Shown: positions 8,803 through 16,512 of the stretch, piece after piece
How positions within the stretch are numbered: the stretch's first letter is position 1
Layout of the letters: each line of letters begins with the position of its first letter
Assembly: GCF_012927745.1 (NCBI RefSeq)
Contig: NZ_JABBKX010000001.1
Span: 372,001 to 436,000 of the forward strand
Direction: 5' to 3'
Length of the DNA: 64,000 bases
Source: Neoroseomonas marina
Lineage (GTDB): Bacteria > Pseudomonadota > Alphaproteobacteria > Acetobacterales > Acetobacteraceae
Notes under the pieces: generated by a model
What the model was told of the DNA's origin: nothing
Databases searched by the model: none
The model's input: only the letters and a program-made list of their open reading frames with translations
Made by a program: the position numbers and the translations under genes

Positions 8803-10893
8803 CTAGCGATCCTTCCGCGACGCCTGCTCGTAGGCGCGCGCGAATTCCTTGCCGAAGGCGCTGTCGAAATCGTCGTCGAACTGTTCGGTGACCTGCTGGT
8901 GGAGCCGCTTGTAGGCTTCCCACAGCTTCTTGTCCTTGCTGGCGAAGAGACCTCCGCCACCGCCGCCTTCCTGCCCCTCGATCCCTTCCGGCGCCAGGCG
9001 CGCCAGCAACGCCCGCGCCGCAGCCTGCGTCGCGGCGAGCGTGGCGACCTGGTGCGCCGTGAGGTCCTCCACCGTCTCCCGCACGGCGCGCGGGCCGTTC
9101 TGCGTGCCGGCCGAGATCAGCGCGGCAAGCGCCTGTTCGTCGGAGGCGGCGAACTTCACCGGGTTGTTGCCGGCGGACCGCAGCATGGTCTGCTCGATGC
9201 GGAATTCGCGCTTCACGTCGGCACGCGCGATCAGCAGCTGCCGCAGGCCCGAGATGGCCGCATGGAAGGCCGCGCCCAGCGCGCGCAGCGCCGCGTCGGG
9301 GTCGGTGTTGCCGGCAAGATGCGCGGGCAGCCCCGCACCGGCGAGGAAGGCCGCGAGCCCGCCATCGGCGCTGCCGCCGCCGGCCATCGGCGGGGCGGCC
9401 GGCGGCGCGGCGGGTCGCGCGACCGGCGCGGGCTCGGGCGGCGGAGGCGGCGCGGCCGGGCGCGTCGCGGGCGGCGGCTCGGCGAAGGGATCGCTGCTCG
9501 CACCCGGCGGCGCCGGCGGCGGCGTGTACTGAGCAACCGGCGGCTGGGGCGGCGCCGCGGGGGCGACGGCCGCAAACGGGTCGGGGCCCGGCGCCGGGTT
9601 GAAGGCCGCGGGCGGTTGGGCCGGGAAGCCGGCGGGCGGCCCGGCAGGCGCGGCCGGGAAGGCGTCCGGCGTCGGGTGGGTTTGCGTCGGGGGTGCCGCG
9701 AAGGGGTCATGCCCCGGTGGCGACCCATGCTGGGCCGGCGGCGGGGCCGCGAAGGGCATCGGTGCGGCGGCCGGCGCGGCGAAGGGGTCCGGCCCTGCCG
9801 GCGGACCGTGCGGCGCCGGCGGCATTGGCGCGACCGGCGGCACGGCGAAGGGGTCGGGCGCCCCGGGCTGTGGCGGCGCGAAGGGCGCGGGCGCCGCGGC
9901 CGGTGCCGCGAACGGATCGGGTCCGCCGGCCGGGAAGGGTGCGGCAGGCGGCGGCGTGGCCGGACGTGCGGGCGGCGCCGCAGGCGGCGCGGCCCCCGGC
10001 GAGAGATCGAAGTTCCAATCGTCCGGAATCTGTCCCGGCCCACCCGCCGCGGGTCGCGGCGGCGCGGCGGGGGCGGCCGGTGCCGTCGGCGCCGCGCCGA
10101 GGTCCCAGCTGTCCGGGATTCCGCCGCCCGGTTGCGGCGTCGCCCGGGGCGGTACGAAGGCGTCGGACGTCGACGGACGATGATCCGCCGCCGGCGGCGC
10201 CGCGGCGAAGGGATCGAAGTCCGCCGGCAGGCCGGAGGCGCTTGGCAGGCCCGGCATCGGCGCCGGGGACGGACGTCCGCCGACGAAGGGATCGCCGGCC
10301 ATGCGCGGCTGCAGCGGCTCGTCGCGCGGCGCCGGCTGCCCCCAGGGCTGGGCCTCGGCCGGCGCGCCCCAGGCGGGCGGCGTGGAGGGTGGCGTATCCC
10401 AGCCCGGCGAGGCGGCGGGCTGCTCCCAACTCGGGCTCGCCGCCGGCTGGCCCCAGCCGGGCGCGGCCGCGGGCTGCTCCCAGGACGGCGTCGCGGCGGG
10501 CTGGTCCCAGCCGCCGCCGGCCGGCGGCGGCGCGGCGCCGGGCAGGCCGCCACCCCAGGCGGAGGGCTGCGCGCCCGACTGCTCGACGCGCACCTCGATC
10601 TCATAGGCCCCGAGGCGCAGGCGATCGCCGTCCTCGAGCATCTTCACCTGGTCGCGGCCGACCGGCGCCGTGGCGTGGTTCACGAAGGTGCCGTTGGTCG
10701 ACAGGTCGCGCACCTGCCAGCCGCCGCCGCGGAACTCCAGGACGCAATGGTGCTTGGACAGCAGCCGGTCGGGGTCGGGCAGCACCCAGCTCGCATCCGC
10801 GCCGCGGCCGAGCACGTAGTCACCGCCCGGAACGCGGCGCTGTTCGGGAACGACGCTGTCGGGACAGCGGAGGACGGACAGGGTCAGTTGCAT
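8803..10893 (-). CDS. tagH: T6SS FHA-domain protein TagH with repeat-rich linker
   Basis: 696 residues. An N-terminal FHA domain (~1-105; LGRG 28-31, SKHH 46-49, STNGTFVN 65-72) binds phosphothreonine peptides. The last ~180 residues are the conserved T6SS FHA C-terminal domain (KREFRIEQTMLRSAGNNPVK, GKEFARAYEQ). Between them lie about 400 low-complexity residues: five or six 9-residue units of the form W-x-QPAA-x-P, then eight DPF motifs (mostly DPFA). The linker is far longer than in most TagH/Fha proteins. The ATG at 10893 has a GGAGGAG-like site 8-12 nt upstream; the longer reading to 11163 lacks homology. It is first in the leftward operon. Confidence 0.9.
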   Translation of the reverse strand: MQLTLSVLRCPDSVVPEQRRVPGGDYVLGRGADASWVLPDPDRLLSKHHCVLEFRGGGWQVRDLSTNGTFVNHATAPVGRDQVKMLEDGDRLRLGAYEIEVRVEQSGAQPSAWGGGLPGAAPPPAGGGWDQPAATPSWEQPAAAPGWGQPAASPSWEQPAASPGWDTPPSTPPAWGAPAEAQPWGQPAPRDEPLQPRMAGDPFVGGRPSPAPMPGLPSASGLPADFDPFAAAPPAADHRPSTSDAFVPPRATPQPGGGIPDSWDLGAAPTAPAAPAAPPRPAAGGPGQIPDDWNFDLSPGAAPPAAPPARPATPPPAAPFPAGGPDPFAAPAAAPAPFAPPQPGAPDPFAVPPVAPMPPAPHGPPAGPDPFAAPAAAPMPFAAPPPAQHGSPPGHDPFAAPPTQTHPTPDAFPAAPAGPPAGFPAQPPAAFNPAPGPDPFAAVAPAAPPQPPVAQYTPPPAPPGASSDPFAEPPPATRPAAPPPPPEPAPVARPAAPPAAPPMAGGGSADGGLAAFLAGAGLPAHLAGNTDPDAALRALGAAFHAAISGLRQLLIARADVKREFRIEQTMLRSAGNNPVKFAASDEQALAALISAGTQNGPRAVRETVEDLTAHQVATLAATQAAARALLARLAPEGIEGQEGGGGGGLFASKDKKLWEAYKRLHQQVTEQFDDDFDSAFGKEFARAYEQASRKDR

Positions 10894-11249
10894 CGGCAGG
10901 CTCCTCCGCCCGGCCTGGCGGCGGCGACCGAAGGGCGAGGACCGCTGCGGCCGGCGGATGGCAAGGGTTCGATCGTGCGAGGACGCAGGGACACCGCCCG
11001 GGCACGCCCGGCGCGCGGGACGGGTCGCATGGCGTGCGACGCTCTCGCCGCCCGAGCCCCTCCTGCATGCTGGTGCGTGCCGCGCGGCATCCGCCGTCCT
11101 CCGTTTCGCTGCCAGCATACGCCGACCTTCGCACAGCCTGGAACACCCGGAGACGGACGACAATGGTCCGGAATCACAACGCAGCGCCGGACCGTGAAAG
11201 GTTGCGCCATCGCAAGGCGCCTGCGCGGACCGCGTGGTGAAGAAACGTC
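10894..11249. other. Divergent intergenic region between tagH and hemN
   Basis: 356 bp without a convincing gene; the short reading frames here lack ribosome sites and family features. It must hold the promoters of the leftward T6SS operon and of hemN. The only motif I can point to is the symmetric TTGCG-N4-CGCAA at 11202-11215 near hemN, listed separately. Confidence 0.6.
11202..11215 (+). promoter_or_regulatory. Crp/Fnr-family-like operator upstream of hemN
   Basis: TTGCG CCAT CGCAA is a perfect 5-4-5 dyad, the geometry of Crp/Fnr-family sites, and the half site matches the TTGCG half sites described for NnrR/DNR-type regulators rather than the FNR TTGAT. It lies 34 nt before the hemN start. 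hemN genes are often controlled by oxygen- or NO-sensing members of this family. Single site, so moderate to low confidence. Confidence 0.4.
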
Positions 11250-12599
11250 ATGCCCGCGTCATCGAACCCGTCCGGCGAGACACTGCTCCGCCACGCCGCG
11301 ACGCCCCTGCCCCGCTACACCAGCTATCCCACGGCGCCGCATTTCGGGCCGCTCGCGCCCGCCACCTATGCGGACTGGCTGCTGGCCGCGCCGCCCGAGG
11401 CGCCGCTCTCCCTCTACGTCCACGTGCCCTTCTGCCACGAGCTCTGCTGGTATTGCGGCTGCCACACCACGGTGACGCGCTCGGCGGCGCGAATCGCGCG
11501 CTATGGCGCGGGGCTCGAGACGGAGGCGGCGATGGTCGCCGCGCTGCTGCCGGGCCATGGCGGCGTCGCTGCCCTGCACCTGGGCGGGGGCACGCCGACC
11601 GCGCTCGGCGCCGATGGGCTGCGTCGGATCGCCGGGGCGCTGCGGCGGCTCTTTGCGTTCCGCCCGGGGGCGGAGGTCGCGGCCGAGCTCGACCCGCGCG
11701 CGCTCGGGGCGGATCTGCTCTCCGCGCTGGCCGATATTGGCCTGACGCGGGCGAGCCTCGGCGTGCAGGACGTCACGCCGGCGGTGCAGGAGCGCATCGG
11801 GCGCATCCAGCCCAAGGCTCAGGTGGAAGCCGCGGTGCGCGGACTGCGCGCGATCGGCGTCGGCGGCATCAACATGGACCTGATCTACGGGCTGCCTGGC
11901 CAGGGCGTCGCCGAAGTCGAGGATTCGGCCCGATTCGCCGTCGATTGCGGCGCCGATCGCCTGGCTGTCTTCGGCTACGCCCATGTTCCCTGGATGAAGC
12001 CCCACCAGAAGGGCATCCGCGTCGAGGACCTGCCGGACGCGGCGCTGCGCATGCGCCAAGCCGAGGCGACGGCGCGCGTGCTGACCGATGCGGGCTATGT
12101 CGCGATCGGTCTCGACCACTTCGCGAAGCCCGGCGACGCCATGGCGGTGGCCGCCGTATCGGGCGCGCTGCGGCGGAACTTCCAGGGCTACACGACCGAC
12201 ACCGCACCCTACCTGATCGGCCTCGGCGCCTCGGCCATCGGCCTGACGCCGCAGGGCTACGTGCAGAACGCCGCAGAGGAGAAGGCCTGGCTCGCGGCGG
12301 TCGAGGCGGGCAGGCTGCCGACCGCGCGCGGCCTGGCGCTGACCGCCGAAGACCGCGCACGCGGCCGCCTGATCGAACGGGTGATGTGCGAGGGCGGCAT
12401 TCGGGAGGCCGACGTCCCGCCGGCGATCCTCGCCACCGCACGGGACCGGCTCGACGACCTGATCGCGGACGTGCTGGTCACGCGCGCGGACGGACGGCTC
12501 GCCATGACCCCGCAGGGGCGGCCCTTCCTCCGGCATCTGGCCGCCTGCTTCGACGCCTACCTCAAGCCCTCGCCGGCGCGGCACAGCGCCGCGGTCTAG
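11250..12599 (+). CDS. hemN: Oxygen-independent coproporphyrinogen III oxidase
   Basis: 449-residue radical SAM enzyme that decarboxylates coproporphyrinogen III to protoporphyrinogen IX without oxygen, in haem and tetrapyrrole synthesis. The cluster motif C62-x3-C66-x2-C69 with an additional C71 is the HemN form. Also seen: PRYTSYPTAPHF at the N-terminus (specific to HemN rather than HemW), GGGTPT, the GVQD segment and NMDLIYGLPGQ. The ATG at 11250 is preceded by GAAG, a modest ribosome site. It stands alone, divergent from tagH and convergent with the response regulator gene. Confidence 0.95.
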   Translation: MPASSNPSGETLLRHAATPLPRYTSYPTAPHFGPLAPATYADWLLAAPPEAPLSLYVHVPFCHELCWYCGCHTTVTRSAARIARYGAGLETEAAMVAALLPGHGGVAALHLGGGTPTALGADGLRRIAGALRRLFAFRPGAEVAAELDPRALGADLLSALADIGLTRASLGVQDVTPAVQERIGRIQPKAQVEAAVRGLRAIGVGGINMDLIYGLPGQGVAEVEDSARFAVDCGADRLAVFGYAHVPWMKPHQKGIRVEDLPDAALRMRQAEATARVLTDAGYVAIGLDHFAKPGDAMAVAAVSGALRRNFQGYTTDTAPYLIGLGASAIGLTPQGYVQNAAEEKAWLAAVEAGRLPTARGLALTAEDRARGRLIERVMCEGGIREADVPPAILATARDRLDDLIADVLVTRADGRLAMTPQGRPFLRHLAACFDAYLKPSPARHSAAV

Positions 12600-12651
12600 C
12601 CTCGGCCCGAGCCGACGCGCGGGCCGTCCCAGCGGGGCAGCCGCGGGCGGG

Positions 12652-13020
12652 TCAGCGCCCGTCGCAGAGGCGCTCGACCAGGGTCGTCAGGTCCGCCGGA
12701 TCATAGGGCTTCGGCAGCACCGGCACATGCCGGTGGGTCTGCGGCAGGCCGGCCGAGCCGTAGCCGGTCGCGACCAGGAAGGGGATGCCGCGGGCCGACA
12801 GCGCGTCGGCCACCGCGAGGGAGTTCTCGCCGCCCAGGTTGAGGTCGAGCACGGCCGCGGCTGGCTGCTCGGCCTCGAGCAGTTCCAGCGCCTCGGCGAC
12901 CGAGCGGGCGGGGCCGATCACGTCGAAACCGGAATCGAGCAGCGCGTCCTCGACCAGCATGGCCACCAGGGCCTCGTCCTCGATGACCAGAATCTGGCGC
13001 TTGGCCCCGGCTGGCGACAT
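12652..13020 (-). CDS. Single-domain response regulator
   Basis: 122 residues consisting of a receiver domain only: acidic pair E14/D15, phosphoacceptor D59 (AVLDLNL), T85 and K104 (LPKPYD). There is no output domain, so it acts through protein contacts, as a phosphate shuttle or a modulator of a histidine kinase. The segment PFLVATGYG around T85 resembles the PFxFATGUY motif of stress-response receivers such as SdrG, with V replacing the second F. No kinase gene is adjacent. It converges on hemN with a 52-bp gap. Confidence 0.85.
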   Translation of the reverse strand: MSPAGAKRQILVIEDEALVAMLVEDALLDSGFDVIGPARSVAEALELLEAEQPAAAVLDLNLGGENSLAVADALSARGIPFLVATGYGSAGLPQTHRHVPVLPKPYDPADLTTLVERLCDGR

Positions 13021-13199
13021 GCCGCTCTATCCTTCCCGTCCTGGGCCCGGCGGCGACATTGCCCCGTCTGGCTGTCCGGGAGGGGCAAATCACTACCGAA
13101 AGTTGAAATCATTGCGAAGACACACGGAACACAGGCGCCGCGGGTCTCGCCCTCCCGTGTAGACCAAGCCGCGCGGCGCGTCACCGCCGGGCGGGTGCG
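13021..13199. other. Intergenic region upstream of the response regulator
   Basis: 179 bp between the response regulator start and the MFS gene end. The stretch around 13086-13125 is clearly less GC-rich than its surroundings and is the likely promoter for the response regulator. No terminator with a T-run was found for the MFS gene. Confidence 0.4.
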
Positions 13200-14417
13200 T
13201 TAACCTTTGTCGCGCGCGAGGAGGGCCACGACACCGAGCGCGCCGAGACCGACGACCGCCATGCCGGTAATGGCGTCCCGCGGCCCGAACGCATCGGCCA
13301 GCGCCCCGACGACGAGCACCCCGAGGGGTCCCATGCCGATGCAGGTCGTGGTGAGCCCGAGGACCCGGGACCGCGCCTCGACCGGCGCGTGCATGATGAC
13401 GAGGCCGGTCTGCAGGCTGGAGAAGGCCGCCGTGCCGGCGCCGCCCAGCATCAGCAGCAGTGCCGCCACCGGCAGGGACGGCGCCCGCACCGCGAAGACC
13501 AGCAGCACCAGGAAGGCGGCCGACCCCAGGACGAGAGCGGCCGCGCCCGGCGGCGGTCCGCGCCGGAAGGCGAGCCCGAGCCCCGCGAAGAGCGCGCCCA
13601 GCGGCTCCGCGGCGGCGAGCAGCCCGATCTGCGCGGGGCTGGCCGCGAAGGCGATGGCGCCGAAGGCCGGCAGGATCGACTGGTAGGAAAAGCCGAACAC
13701 GTTCATCGCGATGGTGACGCCGAGCACCAGCCGCAGCACCGGCATCCGCCGCGCGATGCGCGCCGCTTCCGCCACCTCCGCGGCCAGGCGCCGCGGCACC
13801 AGGCGCCGCCGTTCCTGGTCGTGCCTCACGCCCGAGACGAGGAGGAAGGCCGCGACATAGAGCACCGAGGCGATCAGGTAGGCCGTGGTGACGCCGAAGG
13901 TCTGGTAGAAGATGCCGCCCGCCAGCGGCCCGACCATGCGCGTGGTGCTGCCCGTCATCGTGTCGAAGGCGACGGCCTGCACGATGCGGTGCGGCCCGGC
14001 CGCCTCGGCCACCATGCGCCGGCGCGTGGCGAGCTCGTTGGTCCAGACGAGGCCGCCCAGCATGCCGTTGGCGAACAGGTGCCACAGCGCGAGGGAGCCG
14101 CTCGCGGCCAGCGCCGCGATGACCATCGCGCCGACCGCCGTCGCCGCCTGGCCCGCCATCAGCAGCTTCTTGCGATCGAGGCTTTCCGCCAGCGCGCCCG
14201 ACAGCGCGCCGGCCGTGAGCATCGGCAGCGCGCGGGACATCAGCACGAGGGAGACGGCGAAGGCCGAATGCGTCAGCTCATAGGCGAAGAGCCCGCTGAC
14301 GAGCATCTCCACCCAGCGCATCGAGTTGGTCAGGCCGCCCGCCGCCCAGAGGCGGACGAAGGCCGCGTCCGCGAGCAGGTCGCGGACGGGACTTCGGTCC
14401 GGTTCGGGCGGGCTCAA
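13200..14417 (-). CDS. MFS transporter (EntS/MFS_3-like)
   Basis: 405 residues with roughly 12 hydrophobic segments; the domain begins PVRDLLADAAFVRLWAAGGLTNSMRW, typical of MFS_3 exporters. Characteristic loop motifs LSGALAESLDRKKLL (after TM2) and GPLGVLVVGALADAFG are present. There is no ATG before the first helix; the TTG at 14417 overlaps the preceding stop as TTGA, which gives a complete N-terminus and is my preferred start. Coupled to the alpha-hydroxyacid dehydrogenase gene, so it may move a related hydroxy or keto acid; the substrate cannot be read from the sequence. Confidence 0.8.
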   Translation of the reverse strand: MSPPEPDRSPVRDLLADAAFVRLWAAGGLTNSMRWVEMLVSGLFAYELTHSAFAVSLVLMSRALPMLTAGALSGALAESLDRKKLLMAGQAATAVGAMVIAALAASGSLALWHLFANGMLGGLVWTNELATRRRMVAEAAGPHRIVQAVAFDTMTGSTTRMVGPLAGGIFYQTFGVTTAYLIASVLYVAAFLLVSGVRHDQERRRLVPRRLAAEVAEAARIARRMPVLRLVLGVTIAMNVFGFSYQSILPAFGAIAFAASPAQIGLLAAAEPLGALFAGLGLAFRRGPPPGAAALVLGSAAFLVLLVFAVRAPSLPVAALLLMLGGAGTAAFSSLQTGLVIMHAPVEARSRVLGLTTTCIGMGPLGVLVVGALADAFGPRDAITGMAVVGLGALGVVALLARDKG

Positions 14418-15538
14418 TACCCGGAATCGTCCAGCCGCAGCAGCGGGAAGGCGCTGTGGACATGCGGCAGGTTGGTCGGCATCGCCGCATGCACGAAGCC
14501 CGCGCCGAGCTGCGCGATGGAGGTCACGCCGAGCAGGCCGAGGCAGGAGCGGATCTCGTTCTCCAGGATCTCGAGCATCCGGACCACGCCGGCGGCACCA
14601 TCGGCGGCGAGCGCGTAGCAATACAGCCGCCCGAGGCCGACGCATTCGGCGCCGAGGCAGAGCGCCTTCACCACATCGGTCCCGCGCGAGAAGCCGCCAT
14701 CGACCCAGACCTTCGCGCGGCCGCCGACGGCCGCGACGACCTCCGGCAGCACCTCGATCGACCCGCGCCCGGCATCGAGCTGGCGACCGCCGTGGTTCGA
14801 GACATAGACGACCTCGACGCCATGCTCGCAGGCGATCATCGCGTCCTCGCCGGTCGCGATGCCCTTGAGGATCAGCTTCAAGTCGGGATGGGCATCCTTG
14901 ATACGCTTCACGTCGTCCCAGTTCAGCGCGGCCTGGTAGCGCTGCGCCTCCCCGGTCGCGGTGGCGCGCCAGGGCTTGGCGAAGCGGCGGGCGATGTCGC
15001 GCTCGCGCCGCGAATAGATCGCCGTGTCGACCGTGAGGCAGAACGCATCGTAGCCGTTGCCGACCGCGCGCCGGATGCTGTCCTCGATCGAGGCGGCGTC
15101 GCCGCGGACATAGAGCTGGTAGATCTTCATCCCCGGCGTCGCCGCCGCGACCTCCTCGAGCCCCGGCTTGGAGACGGAGGAGAGCATGATCGGCACGCCG
15201 AAGCCCGAGGCCCCCTCGCCCGCCGTCACCGCGCCGTTGGCGCCGACCGCCATGAATTCGAGTCCGCCGACCGGGGCGAGGAAGACCGGCAGCCGCACCG
15301 CCTTGCCGAGGATAGTCGAGCTGGTGTCGATCTGCGACACGTCGCGCAGCACGCGCGGGCGGAAGGCGAGCGCGTCGATGCCCATGCGGTTGCGCCGCAT
15401 GGTGGTCTCGGTCTCGGTCGCGCCGACCAGGTAGTCCCACAGATTCGCGTCGAGGCGGTTCTTCGCGGCGCGCACGAATTCATGCAGCACCAGGTACTTG
15501 TCCTGGAGCGTGGCGAGGGTGTCGGGATCGACGGGCAT
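14414..15538 (-). CDS. FMN-dependent alpha-hydroxy-acid oxidase/dehydrogenase
   Basis: 374 residues, the length of the LldD/glycolate oxidase family, which oxidises L-2-hydroxy acids to 2-keto acids with FMN. Family landmarks: LAPVGGLEFMAVGANG, the YQLYVRGD strand, TVDTAIYSRRERD, LILKGIAT with the FMN-binding Lys, and the catalytic loop VSNHGGRQLD followed by KVWVDGGFSRGTDVVKAL. No membrane anchor is evident. The partner gene for a PEP-mutase-superfamily lyase lies immediately upstream (17-nt gap) and the MFS gene overlaps its stop. The exact substrate (lactate, mandelate, glycolate or another) is not determined. Confidence 0.88.
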   Translation of the reverse strand: MPVDPDTLATLQDKYLVLHEFVRAAKNRLDANLWDYLVGATETETTMRRNRMGIDALAFRPRVLRDVSQIDTSSTILGKAVRLPVFLAPVGGLEFMAVGANGAVTAGEGASGFGVPIMLSSVSKPGLEEVAAATPGMKIYQLYVRGDAASIEDSIRRAVGNGYDAFCLTVDTAIYSRRERDIARRFAKPWRATATGEAQRYQAALNWDDVKRIKDAHPDLKLILKGIATGEDAMIACEHGVEVVYVSNHGGRQLDAGRGSIEVLPEVVAAVGGRAKVWVDGGFSRGTDVVKALCLGAECVGLGRLYCYALAADGAAGVVRMLEILENEIRSCLGLLGVTSIAQLGAGFVHAAMPTNLPHVHSAFPLLRLDDSGY

Positions 15539-15555
15539 GGCGGTCTCGTCCGGTC

Positions 15556-16425
15556 TCAGAGGAAGTCGCGGGTCCAGGCGGCGTAGTCGGCTTCGCGCGT
15601 CACCTGCTTCATCAGCGCGGGCGGCGCGATGCCCTGCAGGTCGGCCGGCGGGGTGCCGTCGCGCAGCGCCTTCAGCGTGGCATGGATGGCGGCGACCGCG
15701 GCGGCGAAGGGCTGGTGCCCCTGCAGCGCGACGCGCACGCCATTCGCCGCGAGCCGCGGCTTGTCGGCCATCTTGGGCGGCGTGCCGCCGAGGATGATCG
15801 GCAGCCCACCCGCGACGGCCTGGATGGCGGCAAGCTGTTCCCAGTCGTTCACGCCGGTGAAGAACAGCGCATCGGCGCCGCAGGTCGCATAGGCCTTCGC
15901 GCGGCGCACCGCCTCGTCCAGGCTGACGAGGTTCAGCGCGCTGGTGCGGGCGACGACGACGAGGCCCTTGTCTTCCCGCGCCGCGACCGCCGCGCGCATC
16001 TTGCCCAGCCCGGCCTCGAGGCTCAGCAGGCCCGGTTCCGCGACGCCATGGCCGCGCGGCAGGTCGGTGTCCTCGATGGTCAGGGCGGCGATGCCGGCGG
16101 TCTCGAGTTCCTCGACCGTACGCATGACGTTCAGCGCATTGCCGTAGCCGTGGTCGGCATCGACCATCAGCGGCGGGGCGCCGCCGCGGCAGATGCGCCG
16201 CGCCTGGTCGGCGAATTCGGACAGCGTCAGGACGATGATGTCGGGCGCGCCGAGCACCGTGAGCGACGCGACGGAACCGGCGAACATCGCTGCTTCGAAG
16301 CCGAGATCGGCGGCGATCCGCCCGGCGATGGGGTCGTGCACGGAAGCGGGGTGGATGCAGGCATTCCCTGCCAGGATCGCGCGAAAAGCCGCGCGGCGCT
16401 CGGCCGTGCTCGGTGGACGTCCCAT
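15556..16425 (-). CDS. Oxaloacetate decarboxylase-like protein (ICL/PEP mutase superfamily)
   Basis: 289 residues from the ATG at 16425. The pattern ASVHDPIAGRIAADLGFEAAM, GSVASLTVLGAPD, DADHGYGNALNVMRTVEELE and ALTIEDTDLP follows closely the PA4872-type oxaloacetate decarboxylase of the isocitrate lyase/PEP mutase superfamily, which cleaves 2-keto diacids with Mg. The superfamily loop Cys of true isocitrate lyase is absent. A GTG at 16455 with GGAGGG 7 nt upstream would add ten residues; the ATG has GAGGGAA upstream and fits family length better. It probably forms an operon with the hydroxy-acid oxidase and MFS gene, suggesting conversion of a hydroxy/keto acid. Confidence 0.75.
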   Translation of the reverse strand: MGRPPSTAERRAAFRAILAGNACIHPASVHDPIAGRIAADLGFEAAMFAGSVASLTVLGAPDIIVLTLSEFADQARRICRGGAPPLMVDADHGYGNALNVMRTVEELETAGIAALTIEDTDLPRGHGVAEPGLLSLEAGLGKMRAAVAAREDKGLVVVARTSALNLVSLDEAVRRAKAYATCGADALFFTGVNDWEQLAAIQAVAGGLPIILGGTPPKMADKPRLAANGVRVALQGHQPFAAAVAAIHATLKALRDGTPPADLQGIAPPALMKQVTREADYAAWTRDFL

Positions 16426-16512
16426 CCCGTTTCCCTCGGATTTGTCGGGCGGCACTCTGCAACCCTCCGCCCGCCCGGTCTAGGCTGGCCCCGCGCAGTC
16501 GAGGAATGCAGC

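Noticed and set aside
9485-10530. Minisatellite or CRISPR-like DNA repeat in the tagH linker
   Set aside because: Repeats are at the protein level with variable DNA and there is no constant-spacer structure; no CRISPR array.
13200-15440. 746-residue frame joining the MFS gene to upstream sequence
   Set aside because: The N-terminal part runs out of frame through the hydroxy-acid oxidase gene. The TTG at 14417 gives a complete MFS protein.
16426-16455. GTG start at 16455 for the oxaloacetate decarboxylase-like gene
   Set aside because: It has a ribosome site and could be right, but the ATG at 16425 gives the family length and also has GAGGGA upstream. Kept only as an alternative.
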